Positions 26,828 through 36,564 of a stretch of 64,000 nt of DNA are shown in pieces. This DNA comes from Advenella mimigardefordensis DPN7 (GTDB lineage: Bacteria > Pseudomonadota > Gammaproteobacteria > Burkholderiales > Burkholderiaceae_B). Location of the stretch: positions 1,488,001 to 1,552,000 of the forward strand of contig NZ_CP003915.1 in assembly GCF_000521505.1 (NCBI RefSeq), written 5' to 3'. Under the pieces are notes generated by a model. The model had not been told where the DNA came from, did not search any database, and saw only the letters and a list, made by a program, of their open reading frames with translations. The translations under genes and the position numbers were made by a program. The stretch's first letter is position 1. Every line of letters starts with the position of its first letter.

Positions 26828-29109
26828 TATTTAGACTCCTCAAGGGTATCAACGACCGCCAGCGCAGTCATGTTGACAATGCGGCGGGTGGTTGTGCTGG
26901 TGGTCAGAATGTGCACGGGCTTGGCAGCGCCCAGCAGAATCGGCCCCATGGCAATGCCGTGGCTGCCGGTCATTTTCAGCATATTGTAGGTGATATTGCC
27001 GGTATCCAGATTGGGCATGATCAACAGATTGGCGCGACCGGCCAGGGAAGAGTCGGGGTAGGCTTCCAGGCGGATGCGTTCGGATAAGGCCGCATCCGCA
27101 TGCATTTCGCCATCCACTTCCAGGTCGGGGCGACGCTGCGCGATCAGGCGACGGGCTGAAGCCATCTTGCGAGAAGAGTCTGATGGACGGCTGCCGAAAT
27201 TGGAGTGCGACAGCAGGGCAATTTTCGGCTGAATGCCAAAGCGGATCATTTCATTGGCTGCCTGAATGGTGATGTCGGCAATCTGTTCGTCAGTCGGGTC
27301 TTCGTTCACATGCGTATCACAAATGAACAGGGTCTGGTCCGGCAGGATCAGTACGTTCATGGCGGCATAGGTGGTCACGCCTTCCTTCAGGCCGATCACT
27401 TCTGACACATACTTGAGCTGGTTGTCAAAACGGCTGCCCACGCCGCAGATCATTGCATCTGCATCGCCGCGGTCGATCAGCAATACACCGATCAGTGTAT
27501 TGTGCTTGCGCACCATGGCTTTGGCCACATTGGGTGTGATTCCGTCACGACCTTTGAGTTTATAGTATGCGGTCCAGGTTTCGGTGAAGCGCTCGTCGTC
27601 TTCCGGATTGACCACTTCCATGTTGGTGCCGGCAGCCAGACGCAGTCCCAGTTTCTTGATGCGCATCTCGATCACGGCAGGACGTCCGATCAGGATCGGA
27701 TAGGCCAGTTGCTCGTCGATCACGGTTTGCGCCGCACGCAATACGCGCTCGTCTTCCCCGTCGGCATAGACCACGCGTTTCGGCGGCGTGATGCGGGCCT
27801 GTTTGAACAGGGGGCGCATCAATGGGCCGGAGCGGTAGACGAAGCCCAGCAGTTGCTGGCGATAGGCATCCATATCTTCGATGGGGCGCGTAGCGACACC
27901 GGAATCCATGGCTGCCTGGGCGATGGCCGGAGAGATCTGCACGATAAGCCGGGGGTCGAAGGGTTTGGGAATAATATATTCAGGACCGAAGCTCAGATCG
28001 GCGCCTTCGTAGGCCAGGGCAACTTCATCGCTTGGCTCGGCCTGCGCCAGTTCGGCAATGGCCCTCACGCAAGCCATTTTCATTTCTTCGGTAATGCGAG
28101 TCGCGCCCACGTCCAGCGCGCCGCGGAAAATGAAGGGGAAGCACAGAACGTTATTAACCTGGTTAGGATAGTCGGAGCGGCCGGTTGCGATGATGCAGTC
28201 CGGGCGTACCGCTTTGGCAACTTCAGGGCGAATCTCGGGATCAGGGTTGGCCAGGGCCAGAATCAGGGGAGACGGTGCCATGGTGGCCACCATGTCCTGT
28301 TTCAGCACATCCTTGGCCGAACAACCCAGGAATACGTCGGTGTCGCGCATTACATCAGCCAGCGTCCGGTCTTCTGTTTTTTGTGCGTAACGTGCCTTGT
28401 TCGGCTCCATGTTTTCGTCGCGACCTTCCCAGATCACGCCGCGGGAGTCCACAACATAAATGTTCTCGCGCGAGACGCCGAGATTAACCAGCAAGTCCAG
28501 GCAGGCAATCGCGGCAGCACCGGCACCGGAGCAGACCAGCTTGATTTTACCGATGTCCTTGCCGACGATTTTCAGGCCATTGAGGATGGCGGCCGAAGAG
28601 ATGATGGCCGTTCCATGCTGGTCGTCATGGAAAACCGGGATTTTCATGCGTTCGCGCAGTTTTTTCTCAATATAGAAGCATTCGGGCGCCTTGATGTCTT
28701 CCAGGTTGACGCCGCCCAGCGTCGGTTCCAGCGCGGCGATAATATCCACGAGCTTATCAGGGTCATTTTCTGCCAGCTCGATATCAAATACATCCACTCC
28801 GGCAAATTTCTTGAACAGGCATCCTTTACCTTCCATCACCGGTTTGGAGGCCAGCGGGCCGATATTGCCCAGGCCCAGCACGGCAGTACCATTGGTAATC
28901 ACGCCAACCAGATTAGAGCGCGAGGTGTATTGTGAGGCGGCCATATCGCCATCGGCAAAAATCGCCATGCATGCCGCTGCCACGCCGGGAGAATAGGCCA
29001 GCGACAGGTCGTCCTGGTTAGCCAGCGGTTTGGTTGGCGTAACGGAAATCTTGCCTGGCGTAGGATAGGCGTGGTAATCCAGCGCAAGTTTATTAAGGTC
29101 GTGGCTCAT
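26827..29109 (-). CDS. maeB: NADP-dependent malic enzyme with phosphotransacetylase-like domain
   Basis: A 760-residue MaeB-type hybrid enzyme. The N-terminal malic domain (about 1-160; [13 protein letters not shown], then [12 protein letters not shown] and HDDQHGTA) and the NADP domain (about 165-420; [20 protein letters not shown]) convert malate to pyruvate and CO2. The C-terminal part (about 430-760; [40 protein letters not shown]) is homologous to phosphate acetyltransferase and is considered regulatory (acetyl-CoA) rather than catalytic. AAGGA precedes the ATG. The gene is divergent from sucA and overlaps doxX. It provides an anaplerotic/NADPH exit from the TCA cycle encoded around it. 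Confidence 0.96.
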   Translation of the reverse strand: MSHDLNKLALDYHAYPTPGKISVTPTKPLANQDDLSLAYSPGVAAACMAIFADGDMAASQYTSRSNLVGVITNGTAVLGLGNIGPLASKPVMEGKGCLFKKFAGVDVFDIELAENDPDKLVDIIAALEPTLGGVNLEDIKAPECFYIEKKLRERMKIPVFHDDQHGTAIISSAAILNGLKIVGKDIGKIKLVCSGAGAAAIACLDLLVNLGVSRENIYVVDSRGVIWEGRDENMEPNKARYAQKTEDRTLADVMRDTDVFLGCSAKDVLKQDMVATMAPSPLILALANPDPEIRPEVAKAVRPDCIIATGRSDYPNQVNNVLCFPFIFRGALDVGATRITEEMKMACVRAIAELAQAEPSDEVALAYEGADLSFGPEYIIPKPFDPRLIVQISPAIAQAAMDSGVATRPIEDMDAYRQQLLGFVYRSGPLMRPLFKQARITPPKRVVYADGEDERVLRAAQTVIDEQLAYPILIGRPAVIEMRIKKLGLRLAAGTNMEVVNPEDDERFTETWTAYYKLKGRDGITPNVAKAMVRKHNTLIGVLLIDRGDADAMICGVGSRFDNQLKYVSEVIGLKEGVTTYAAMNVLILPDQTLFICDTHVNEDPTDEQIADITIQAANEMIRFGIQPKIALLSHSNFGSRPSDSSRKMASARRLIAQRRPDLEVDGEMHADAALSERIRLEAYPDSSLAGRANLLIMPNLDTGNITYNMLKMTGSHGIAMGPILLGAAKPVHILTTSTTTRRIVNMTALAVVDTLEESK

Positions 29110-29562
29110 GGTTTAAATCCTTAAGGTTCAATAATATTGTTATGTTCATTGCTATGCATGATTTGCAGTTTCGATATGATAACGCCGTTGCCTGTTCTCC
29201 GGCGGCAAGTTGCCTCCTTTGGCTGCAGGCGGTTGTCCGGCGGCGCGGTGTCGGGTGAGCTGATTGCCTGATGATCGGTCGCGTGCGCGGCGGTCACTAC
29301 GCCGATCGTTTCTGAGTCGTCCGTGGGTCGTTAACAACGAAATATCGAAATATATCAATCACAATCGATTGAAACCGGTTATTTCTTTCATAATCGAAAA
29401 AGTTCCTTGGATTAAGTCTCACCGATGGTTATACTTTAACGCATTGGCTATCAAGGCTATGTTATGTGCCTTCTGCCCGCTATCCGCAACTCGGTCTAGC
29501 CGTAACCCGGAAGGTATACCTGCATCTCAAAGGGTGAAACACCCGCAACGGTGAAGCGATTT
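29110..29562. other. Divergent promoter region between maeB and sucA
   Basis: A 453-base region without a convincing gene. The left third is GC-rich, while 29330-29460 is AT-rich and carries a short direct repeat, CGAAATAT twice (29339-29354), upstream of a strong sigma-70-like promoter for sucA at 29407-29435. A GTG at 29551 is in frame with sucA but is not preferred as its start. Confidence 0.5.
29407..29435 (+). promoter_or_regulatory. Sigma-70-type promoter of the sucAB-lpdA operon
   Basis: TTGGAT (29407-29412) and TATACT (29430-29435) are separated by exactly 17 bases, about 130 bases upstream of the sucA ATG, and are preceded by AT-rich sequence that could act as an UP element. A long leader follows. 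Confidence 0.65.
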
Positions 29563-32439
29563 ATGACAACGGAAACTGAAAAGAAATCTACCTCTTATTT
29601 ATTCGGGAGTAATGCTCCCTATGTTGAAGAATTGTACGAAGAGTACCTGGCCAATCCGGCCGCCGTGGCTGACCACTGGCGCAACTACTTCGATCAGCTT
29701 CAGCATTCGCCTGCGACAGACGGGTCTGAAAGTACCCGTGACCAGAACCATCACTCTGTCGTCACCTCCTTTGCCCAGCGCGCCAAGGCCAATGCCTTTG
29801 CCCGGGCGGCCAAAGAAGGGGTGCCAACGCTGGAAGTCGCCAGCAAACAGCTTCACGTACAGTCATTAATCGCTGCCTATCGCTCACTGGGTGTTCGCTG
29901 GGCCCAGCTGGACCCGTTGAAACGCCGTGAACGTCCTGAAATCCCCGAACTCGATCCTGCCTTTTACGGCCTGACCGACGCTGATCTGGACCAGGTATAC
30001 TCTGCTACCAACACGTATTTCACCAAGCAGGGCACCATGACCTTGCGCGAAATCCTTAACTCCCTGCGCGATACCTATTGCGGCGCTGTTGGCGCTGAGT
30101 TCATGCATATGTCCGATCCCAAAGCCAAGCGCTGGGTTCAGGAACGCCTGGAGTCTACCCACGCTAACGGTTCCTTCGATAGCGACACCAAAAAACGCAT
30201 TCTGCAGCAGCTGACCGAAGCCGAAGGGCTGGAGCGTTTCCTGCATACGAAATATGTAGGTCAGAAGCGCTTTTCGCTGGAGGGGGGTGAAAGTTTCATC
30301 GCCTCTATGGACGAAGTGGTCAATCACGCCGGTGACCTGGGCGTACAGGAAATCATCGTGGGTATGGCCCACCGTGGTCGCCTGAACATGCTGGTCAACA
30401 TCATGGGCAAAATGCCCGGCGATCTGTTTGCCGAGTTTGAAGGCAAGCATGCCGAAGGCCTGACCGACGGTGATGTGAAATACCACAACGGTTTCTCCAG
30501 TGACCTGTCCACGCGCGGCGGTCCGGTTCACCTGTCTCTGGCGTTTAACCCATCGCATCTGGAAATTGTTAACCCTGTGGTGGAAGGGAGTGTACGTGCC
30601 CGTCAGGAGCGTCGCGCCGATCCGCTGGGTCAACAGGTATTGCCTGTGCTGGTACACGGTGATGCCGCCTTTGCCGGCCAGGGCGTGGTCATGGAAACGC
30701 TGAATATGGCGCAGACCCGCGGTTACGGTACTGGCGGTACGCTGCACATCGTGATTAACAACCAGATTGGTTTTACCACTTCCGACCCGCGCGACTCACG
30801 TTCAACCCTGTATTGTACCGACGTGGTCAAAATGATCGAAGCGCCGGTCTTCCACGTGAACGCCGACGATCCTGAAGCCGTGGTTTTCGCAACGCGCCTG
30901 GCGCTTGATTACCGCATGGAATTTAACCACGACGTTGTTGTGGATATCATTTGCTATCGTAAACTGGGCCACAACGAGCAGGACACACCGTCACTCACAC
31001 AGCCGCTTATGTATAAAAGCATTGGCGCGCACCCCGGCACACGCAAAATCTATGCAGACAAACTGACTGCACAGGGCGTACTGACCGACGGCGAGGGCGA
31101 CGAGTTCGTCAAGAATTATCGACGACTGATGGAAGATGGCCAGAAAACTGTCGAGCCCGTTCTGACCGACTACAAAAACAAATACTCCATCGACTGGACG
31201 CCGTTTCTGGGTGCCAAGTGGACCGACAGCGCCGATACGGCCGTGCCACTGGCTGAACTCAAACGCATCGGTGAACGTATTACCACCGTGCCCGATACCT
31301 TCACGCCTCATAATCTGGTGAAAAAACTGCTTGCCGACCGCCGTGCAATGGCCATGGGCGAACAGAATCTTGACTGGGGCATGGGCGAGCATCTGGCCTT
31401 TGCGACATTGCTGTCCTCTGGCTACACCATCCGTATCACCGGTCAGGACTCCGGGCGCGGCACGTTTACGCACCGTCATGCCGTATTGCATGATCAGAAG
31501 CGCGAGCGCTGGAACGACGGTACTTATGTGCCATTGCAGAATATCTCCGAATCTCAGGCGCCTTTTACTGTGATCGATTCGGTGTTGTCAGAAGAGGCCG
31601 TACTGGGCTTTGAGTACGGTTATTCCTGCTCCGAGCCTAACACGCTGGTTATCTGGGAAGCGCAGTTCGGTGACTTCGTCAACGGTGCCCAGGTTGTGAT
31701 TGACCAGTTCATCAGTTCAGGTGAAGCCAAATGGGGCCGTCAGTCAGGTTTAACACTGATGTTGCCACACGGTTATGAAGGGCAGGGACCAGAGCACTCC
31801 TCTGCACGTATCGAGCGCTTCCTGCAACTGTGTGCCGACCATAACATGCAGTGCGTACAGCCAACCAATGCTGCACAGATTTTCCATTTACTGCGTCGTC
31901 AGATGATCCGGCCTTTCCGCAAGCCGCTGGTGATCTTTACACCAAAATCACTGTTGCGCAACAAGGATGCCACTTCGCCACTCAGCGATCTGTCATCCGG
32001 TGAATTCCAGCCTATCCTGGGTGAAATCGACACCGCACTGGCCGCCAAGAAAGTCAAACGCGTTCTGGTGTGTTCCGGTAAGGTTTACTACGATCTGATG
32101 AACGCCCGCAAGGAACGGAAAGACGATCATGTTGCGATCCTGCGGGTAGAGCAGTTGTACCCGTTTGCACACAAATCGTTTGCCACTGAACTGGCCAAGT
32201 ATCCGAATGCGACGGAAGTTGTATGGGTACAGGACGAGCCTCAGAATCAGGGACCATGGTTCTATATCCAGCACCACCTGTACGAAGACATGTCTTCCGG
32301 ACAGCGCCTGGGGTATGCCGGCCGTACCGCCTCGTCCTCTCCTGCTGTTGGCTATATGGCCAAACATATTGAGCAGCAAAAGGCATTGGTAGAACAGGCT
32401 TTTGCACCCAAGCTCAAAGGATTCATTCTGACCAAGTAA
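29563..32439 (+). CDS. sucA: 2-Oxoglutarate dehydrogenase E1 component
   Basis: A 958-residue thiamine-diphosphate enzyme, the decarboxylating E1 of the 2-oxoglutarate dehydrogenase complex. The N-terminal peptide SYLFGSNAPYVEELYEEYL is the E2-binding segment. ThDP and substrate motifs include GMAHRGRLNMLVNIMGKMP, the SLAFNPSHLEIVNPVVEGS region and GQDSGRGTFTHRHAVLHDQ. The ATG at 29563 is preferred to the in-frame GTG four codons earlier; neither has a strong ribosome binding site. sucB follows after 33 bases. A 17-bp-spaced promoter lies upstream. Confidence 0.97.
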   Translation: MTTETEKKSTSYLFGSNAPYVEELYEEYLANPAAVADHWRNYFDQLQHSPATDGSESTRDQNHHSVVTSFAQRAKANAFARAAKEGVPTLEVASKQLHVQSLIAAYRSLGVRWAQLDPLKRRERPEIPELDPAFYGLTDADLDQVYSATNTYFTKQGTMTLREILNSLRDTYCGAVGAEFMHMSDPKAKRWVQERLESTHANGSFDSDTKKRILQQLTEAEGLERFLHTKYVGQKRFSLEGGESFIASMDEVVNHAGDLGVQEIIVGMAHRGRLNMLVNIMGKMPGDLFAEFEGKHAEGLTDGDVKYHNGFSSDLSTRGGPVHLSLAFNPSHLEIVNPVVEGSVRARQERRADPLGQQVLPVLVHGDAAFAGQGVVMETLNMAQTRGYGTGGTLHIVINNQIGFTTSDPRDSRSTLYCTDVVKMIEAPVFHVNADDPEAVVFATRLALDYRMEFNHDVVVDIICYRKLGHNEQDTPSLTQPLMYKSIGAHPGTRKIYADKLTAQGVLTDGEGDEFVKNYRRLMEDGQKTVEPVLTDYKNKYSIDWTPFLGAKWTDSADTAVPLAELKRIGERITTVPDTFTPHNLVKKLLADRRAMAMGEQNLDWGMGEHLAFATLLSSGYTIRITGQDSGRGTFTHRHAVLHDQKRERWNDGTYVPLQNISESQAPFTVIDSVLSEEAVLGFEYGYSCSEPNTLVIWEAQFGDFVNGAQVVIDQFISSGEAKWGRQSGLTLMLPHGYEGQGPEHSSARIERFLQLCADHNMQCVQPTNAAQIFHLLRRQMIRPFRKPLVIFTPKSLLRNKDATSPLSDLSSGEFQPILGEIDTALAAKKVKRVLVCSGKVYYDLMNARKERKDDHVAILRVEQLYPFAHKSFATELAKYPNATEVVWVQDEPQNQGPWFYIQHHLYEDMSSGQRLGYAGRTASSSPAVGYMAKHIEQQKALVEQAFAPKLKGFILTK

Positions 32440-32472
32440 GCGGTCTCATTACAATTTTACGGATTATCGAAA

Positions 32473-33711
32473 ATGGCTATTATTGACGTTGTAGTTCCTC
32501 AGCTCTCTGAATCAATCTCCGAAGCGTCCCTGCTTGAGTGGAAAAAGAAAGTAGGCGAAGCAGTCACTCAGGATGAAACACTGATTGAAGTCGAAACCGA
32601 CAAGGTCGTTCTGGAAGTGCCTGCACCGGCCAATGGCGTATTAACTGAGATCGCCGAAGGCGATGGCAGCACAGTGACGTCTGGTCAGTTGCTGGCAAGA
32701 ATCGACACCGAAGCCAAAGCCGGTGCTGCTGCTCCGGCAGCCGCTGCCGCGCCTGCTGCTGAACCTGTCGCTGCCGAGCCCGCCAAAGCCGAAGCTGCGC
32801 CAGCCAAGGCCGCTGAAGCCAGCAAGGGCAGTGCAGGCGTTGCGTCTCCTGCTGCCAGCAAAATTCTGTCTGAAAAAGGCATCGCGGCTGCCGACGTCGC
32901 CGGCTCTGGTCGTGACGGTCGTGTCACCAAGGCGGATGCCGCTGCCGCTACAGCAGCTCCTGCTGCACCCGCCGCTGCAGCCGCCGCACCGGCAACGCTA
33001 TCGCTTGATGGCCGTCCTGAACAGCGCGTGCCAATGACCCGTCTGCGCGCACGTATCGCCGAGCGTCTGATCCAGTCTCAGCAGGAAAACGCTATCCTCA
33101 CGACGTTCAACGAAGTGAACATGAAGGCCGTGATTGATCTGCGCAATGCCTATAAAGATCGCTTTGAAAAAGAACACGGCGTGAAACTGGGCTTTATGTC
33201 CTTCTTCGTTAAAGCTGCCGTTGCCGCACTGAAAAAATACCCATTGCTGAATGCGTCTGTTGACGGTAAAGATATTATTTACCACGGTTACTTTGACATT
33301 GGTATCGCCGTCAGCAGCCCGCGCGGCCTGGTTGTGCCTATCGTGCGCAATGCAGATCAGCTGACATTTGCAGAAATCGAAAAAACCATTGCGGACTACG
33401 GTGTTAAAGCCCGCGAAGGCAAAATCAGCCTGGAAGATCTGACTGGCGGTACCTTCTCTATTTCCAACGGTGGTGTTTTCGGTTCCATGCTGTCTACCCC
33501 CATTATCAATCCGCCACAATCTGCGATCCTGGGCGTACACGCCACCAAGGACCGTCCTGTGGTAGAGAATGGTCAGGTCGTCATCCGTCCAATCAACTTC
33601 CTGGCGATGTCATACGATCACCGTATCATTGACGGCCGCGAAGCGGTGCTGGGTCTGGTTGCCATGAAAGAGGCACTGGAAGATCCACAACGTCTGCTGC
33701 TGGACCTGTAA
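32473..33711 (+). CDS. sucB: Dihydrolipoyllysine succinyltransferase (E2 of 2-oxoglutarate dehydrogenase)
   Basis: A 412-residue E2. A single lipoyl domain (about 2-77) carries the lipoylated lysine in [11 protein letters not shown] (Lys44). An Ala/Pro-rich linker (about 78-120), the E1/E3-binding domain ([20 protein letters not shown]) and a second Ala/Pro linker follow. The catalytic domain (about 185-412) ends with the active-site [12 protein letters not shown]. It transfers the succinyl group to CoA and forms the complex core. It lies between sucA and lpdA. A GC hairpin in the 92-base gap before lpdA may tune their ratio. Confidence 0.97.
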   Translation: MAIIDVVVPQLSESISEASLLEWKKKVGEAVTQDETLIEVETDKVVLEVPAPANGVLTEIAEGDGSTVTSGQLLARIDTEAKAGAAAPAAAAAPAAEPVAAEPAKAEAAPAKAAEASKGSAGVASPAASKILSEKGIAAADVAGSGRDGRVTKADAAAATAAPAAPAAAAAAPATLSLDGRPEQRVPMTRLRARIAERLIQSQQENAILTTFNEVNMKAVIDLRNAYKDRFEKEHGVKLGFMSFFVKAAVAALKKYPLLNASVDGKDIIYHGYFDIGIAVSSPRGLVVPIVRNADQLTFAEIEKTIADYGVKAREGKISLEDLTGGTFSISNGGVFGSMLSTPIINPPQSAILGVHATKDRPVVENGQVVIRPINFLAMSYDHRIIDGREAVLGLVAMKEALEDPQRLLLDL

Positions 33712-33727
33712 GCAACACAGTCTGAAT

Positions 33728-33754
33728 GCGCCCCTTCACGGGGCGCGCGTTTTT
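33728..33754 (+). terminator. Hairpin with T-run between sucB and lpdA
   Basis: GCGCCCC (33728-33734) pairs with GGGGCGC (33740-33746) across a 5-base loop, followed three bases later by TTTTT (33750-33754). It is probably a partial terminator or mRNA-stabilising element inside the operon, since lpdA continues on the same strand. Confidence 0.6.
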
Positions 33755-33803
33755 CATAGGATGCGTGTGAGCGCGTCTGCTCTATAGAAATCAAGAGAAC
33801 ATT

Positions 33804-35234
33804 ATGTCTTCACAATTTGACGTTGTCGTAATTGGTGCCGGGCCCGGCGGTTACATTGCAGCTATCCGTGCTGCGCAGCTGGGTAAGAAAGTAGCGTGTA
33901 TTGATGCCTGGGCCGATGAAGCCGGCAATCCGAAACCGGGTGGTACCTGCACCAATGTAGGCTGCATTCCCTCCAAAGCCCTGCTGCAATCTTCCGAGCA
34001 TTTTGAACAGGCCAATCACCATTTTGCAGAACACGGCATTGAAGTGGGCAGCGTCAAGCTCAACCTGGACACCCTGATAGGTCGCAAGGACACGGTTGTT
34101 AAACAGAACAACGACGGTATTCTGTATCTGTTCAAAAAGAACAAAGTGACTTTCTTTTCGGGCGTGGGCGCCTTTGACGGTAAAGCCGAAGATGGCAGCT
34201 GGAAAATCAGCGTCACCGGCAAGAAAGCAGAAAGCCTGACCGCCACGCATGTGATCGTGGCTACCGGTTCGGTTGCGCGTGCACTACCAGGACTGCCGTT
34301 CGACGAAAAGCAGGTTCTGTCTAATGATGGCGCCCTGCGAATTGCCGGTGTGCCCAAGAAACTGGGCGTCATTGGCGCCGGCGTGATTGGTCTGGAAATG
34401 GGTAGTGTCTGGCGCCGTCTGGGTGCGGAAGTGACCATTCTGGAAGCCATGCCTGAATTTCTGGCAGCGGCCGATGTTCAGGTTGCCAAGGAAGCGCAAA
34501 AAGCGTTTGCCAAGCAGGGTCTGAAAATTGAAACCGGCGTTAAAATCGGCGAAATCAAAACCACGGCGCGTACCGTTACCGTACCGTATACCGATGCCAA
34601 AGGAGCAGAGCAGTCCCTGGTCGTGGATAAACTGATCGTGTCTATCGGCCGTGTTCCTTTCACGGGCAATCTGAACGCCGACAGCGTTGGCCTGCAACTG
34701 GACGAGCGCGGGTTCATCAGCGTCAATGAAGAATGCAAAACCAATCTGCCTAATGTATGGGCGGTAGGTGACGTGGTGCGCGGCCCCATGCTGGCACACA
34801 AAGCCGAAGAGGAAGGTGTTGCCGTGGCTGAACGTATTGCCGGTCAGCATGGTCATGTCAACTTCGATACCATTCCATGGGTGATCTATACTTCTCCTGA
34901 AATTGCATGGGTGGGTAAAACCGAACAGCAATTGAAAGCAGAAAAGCGCGAAATCCGCACTGGCAGCTTCCCATTCATGGCTAACGGTCGCGCGCGTGCG
35001 TTGGGCGATACCACTGGCTTTGCCAAAGTGATTGCCGATGCCAAGACAGACGAAGTGCTGGGCGTGCATATTGTCGGACCTATGGCTTCGGAACTGATTG
35101 CCGAAGCGGTAACCATCATGGAATTCAAAGGCGCCGCCGAAGATATCGCGCGCATTTGCCATGCACACCCAACCTTGTCTGAAGCAGTGAAGGAAGCCGC
35201 ACTGGCCGTTGATAAACGCGCCCTGAACTTCTGA
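33804..35234 (+). CDS. lpdA: Dihydrolipoyl dehydrogenase (E3)
   Basis: A 476-residue FAD/NAD disulfide oxidoreductase. It has the FAD motif [20 protein letters not shown], the redox-active disulfide in [16 protein letters not shown], the NAD motif [20 protein letters not shown] and the C-terminal catalytic HAHPTLSEA. It reoxidises dihydrolipoamide of the 2-oxoglutarate dehydrogenase complex and probably other complexes too. AAGAGA lies upstream of the ATG. It closes the sucA-sucB-lpdA operon and is followed by a long perfect hairpin. Confidence 0.97.
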   Translation: MSSQFDVVVIGAGPGGYIAAIRAAQLGKKVACIDAWADEAGNPKPGGTCTNVGCIPSKALLQSSEHFEQANHHFAEHGIEVGSVKLNLDTLIGRKDTVVKQNNDGILYLFKKNKVTFFSGVGAFDGKAEDGSWKISVTGKKAESLTATHVIVATGSVARALPGLPFDEKQVLSNDGALRIAGVPKKLGVIGAGVIGLEMGSVWRRLGAEVTILEAMPEFLAAADVQVAKEAQKAFAKQGLKIETGVKIGEIKTTARTVTVPYTDAKGAEQSLVVDKLIVSIGRVPFTGNLNADSVGLQLDERGFISVNEECKTNLPNVWAVGDVVRGPMLAHKAEEEGVAVAERIAGQHGHVNFDTIPWVIYTSPEIAWVGKTEQQLKAEKREIRTGSFPFMANGRARALGDTTGFAKVIADAKTDEVLGVHIVGPMASELIAEAVTIMEFKGAAEDIARICHAHPTLSEAVKEAALAVDKRALNF

Positions 35235-35313
35235 TCGACAGCACCATGTTGAATACGGCACGGGCATCTGGTTTGACCGGTGCCTGCCGTCAGTCTGATA
35301 TTTCTGTATCGGC

Positions 35314-35344
35314 CAAACCGGGGTGCCACTGGCACCCCGGTTTG
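35314..35344 (+). terminator. Perfect hairpin after lpdA, probable terminator
   Basis: CAAACCGGGGTGCC (35314-35327) and its exact complement GGCACCCCGGTTTG (35331-35344) enclose a three-base loop, about 80 bases after the lpdA stop. The tail TTTGTT is only moderately T-rich. Confidence 0.75.
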
Positions 35345-35448
35345 TTCCTGCCGTATATCCCTGTCGGCCTGCGAGCACGAACAGTACGTGCCGCTGTCAC
35401 CTTGCCAGCGCTGGCATCTATCCGAATTTATTCTCACTCATCTGCTCC

Positions 35449-36540
35449 ATGAACGTACTGCAATACTACGAAAAGACTCTTGCTGATCGCGGCTATCGGG
35501 CCGATGCGGCCCAGCAGAAGGCGATTGAGCGTTTGCAGGTTTTCGCCGACGAACTGGTTGCCTATCAACAAGAGTTGGCTAAACCTTTTCGCCGGTTTTT
35601 CCGCAAGCCGGAGCCGCCGCGTGGCGTTTACATGTGGGGCGGGGTCGGCCGCGGCAAAAGTTTTCTGATGGATTCCTTCTTCATGACGGTGCAGATCGAG
35701 AAGAAGACGCGGATTCACTTTCATGAATTTATGCGCAGTGTGCACCATCAGTTACAGGCGCTGCGTGGCAAGAGCGATCCTCTGGACGAAGTGGCGCATA
35801 TCATCAGCGATAAATACAAGCTGATCTGTTTTGATGAGTTTCACGTCTCCGATATTGCAGATGCCATGATTCTGTACAAGCTGCTGCTCAATCTGTTTGA
35901 CAACGGCACCAGCTTTATCATGACCTCCAATTATGAGCCATCGACACTGTATCCGGATGGCCTGCACCGTGACCGTATCCTGCCGGCCATTGCCCTGATT
36001 GAAAAACGCATGGACGTGGTCAATGTGGATACGGGCGTTGATTATCGGCAGCGCACGCTCGAGCAGGTACGCATGTACTTGACGCCGCTCAATGAGGACA
36101 CGCAGGCACAGTTGCAGCAGGCATTTGACAGCCTGGCCGAAACGGCTCCGCAGGACACTGATCTGCGGATCGAGAACCGTGTGATCCGGGCCCGTGCGGT
36201 TGCCGGATCGGTGGTCTGGTTCACTTTTGCGGAGCTTTGTGGTGGCCCGCGCTCACAGAACGACTATCTGGAACTGGCCAATCGCTATCAGACCATTGTT
36301 CTCTCGGATGTGCCGCGCATGATGCCCAGACATTCCTCCGAGGCCCGGCGTTTTACCTGGTTGATCGATGTCCTGTATGATCATCATGTCAAGCTGATCA
36401 TGTCGGCCGAATGTCCGCCCGAGGAACTGTATACTGAAGGCGTGCTCGCGAATGAATTTCACCGGACCGTATCACGGATTACCGAAATGCAGTCCAAAGA
36501 GTATCTTGAGTCCGAAAGACGCTTGTCGGTGAAACTTTAA
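35449..36540 (+). CDS. zapE: Cell division protein ZapE (AFG1-like ATPase)
   Basis: A 363-residue P-loop ATPase of the AFG1/ZapE (YhcM) family. The Walker A motif GGVGRGKSFLMD lies near residue 64, followed by RIHFHEFMRSVHHQLQAL, then Walker B in LICFDEFHVSDIADAMI and the sensor segment FIMTSNYEPSTLYPDGLHRD. In E. coli ZapE acts at the Z-ring late in division. The frame extends to 35323, but the ATG at 35449 gives the standard N-terminus MNVLQYYEKTLADRGY; its ribosome binding site is weak. trpS follows after 24 bases. Confidence 0.93.
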   Translation: MNVLQYYEKTLADRGYRADAAQQKAIERLQVFADELVAYQQELAKPFRRFFRKPEPPRGVYMWGGVGRGKSFLMDSFFMTVQIEKKTRIHFHEFMRSVHHQLQALRGKSDPLDEVAHIISDKYKLICFDEFHVSDIADAMILYKLLLNLFDNGTSFIMTSNYEPSTLYPDGLHRDRILPAIALIEKRMDVVNVDTGVDYRQRTLEQVRMYLTPLNEDTQAQLQQAFDSLAETAPQDTDLRIENRVIRARAVAGSVVWFTFAELCGGPRSQNDYLELANRYQTIVLSDVPRMMPRHSSEARRFTWLIDVLYDHHVKLIMSAECPPEELYTEGVLANEFHRTVSRITEMQSKEYLESERRLSVKL

Positions 36541-36564
36541 TACTATTGCAGTTGGAAACAGAAT

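Noticed and set aside
27502..28935. A 477-codon open frame on the plus strand opposite maeB
   Set aside because: It mirrors the malic enzyme codons, has an unnatural His/Gln/Phe-rich composition and no recognisable motif; the antisense frame is a by-product of GC-rich codon use.
34284..35378. A 364-codon open frame on the minus strand opposite lpdA
   Set aside because: Antisense shadow of a well-conserved gene; composition rich in His, Arg and Cys without domains.
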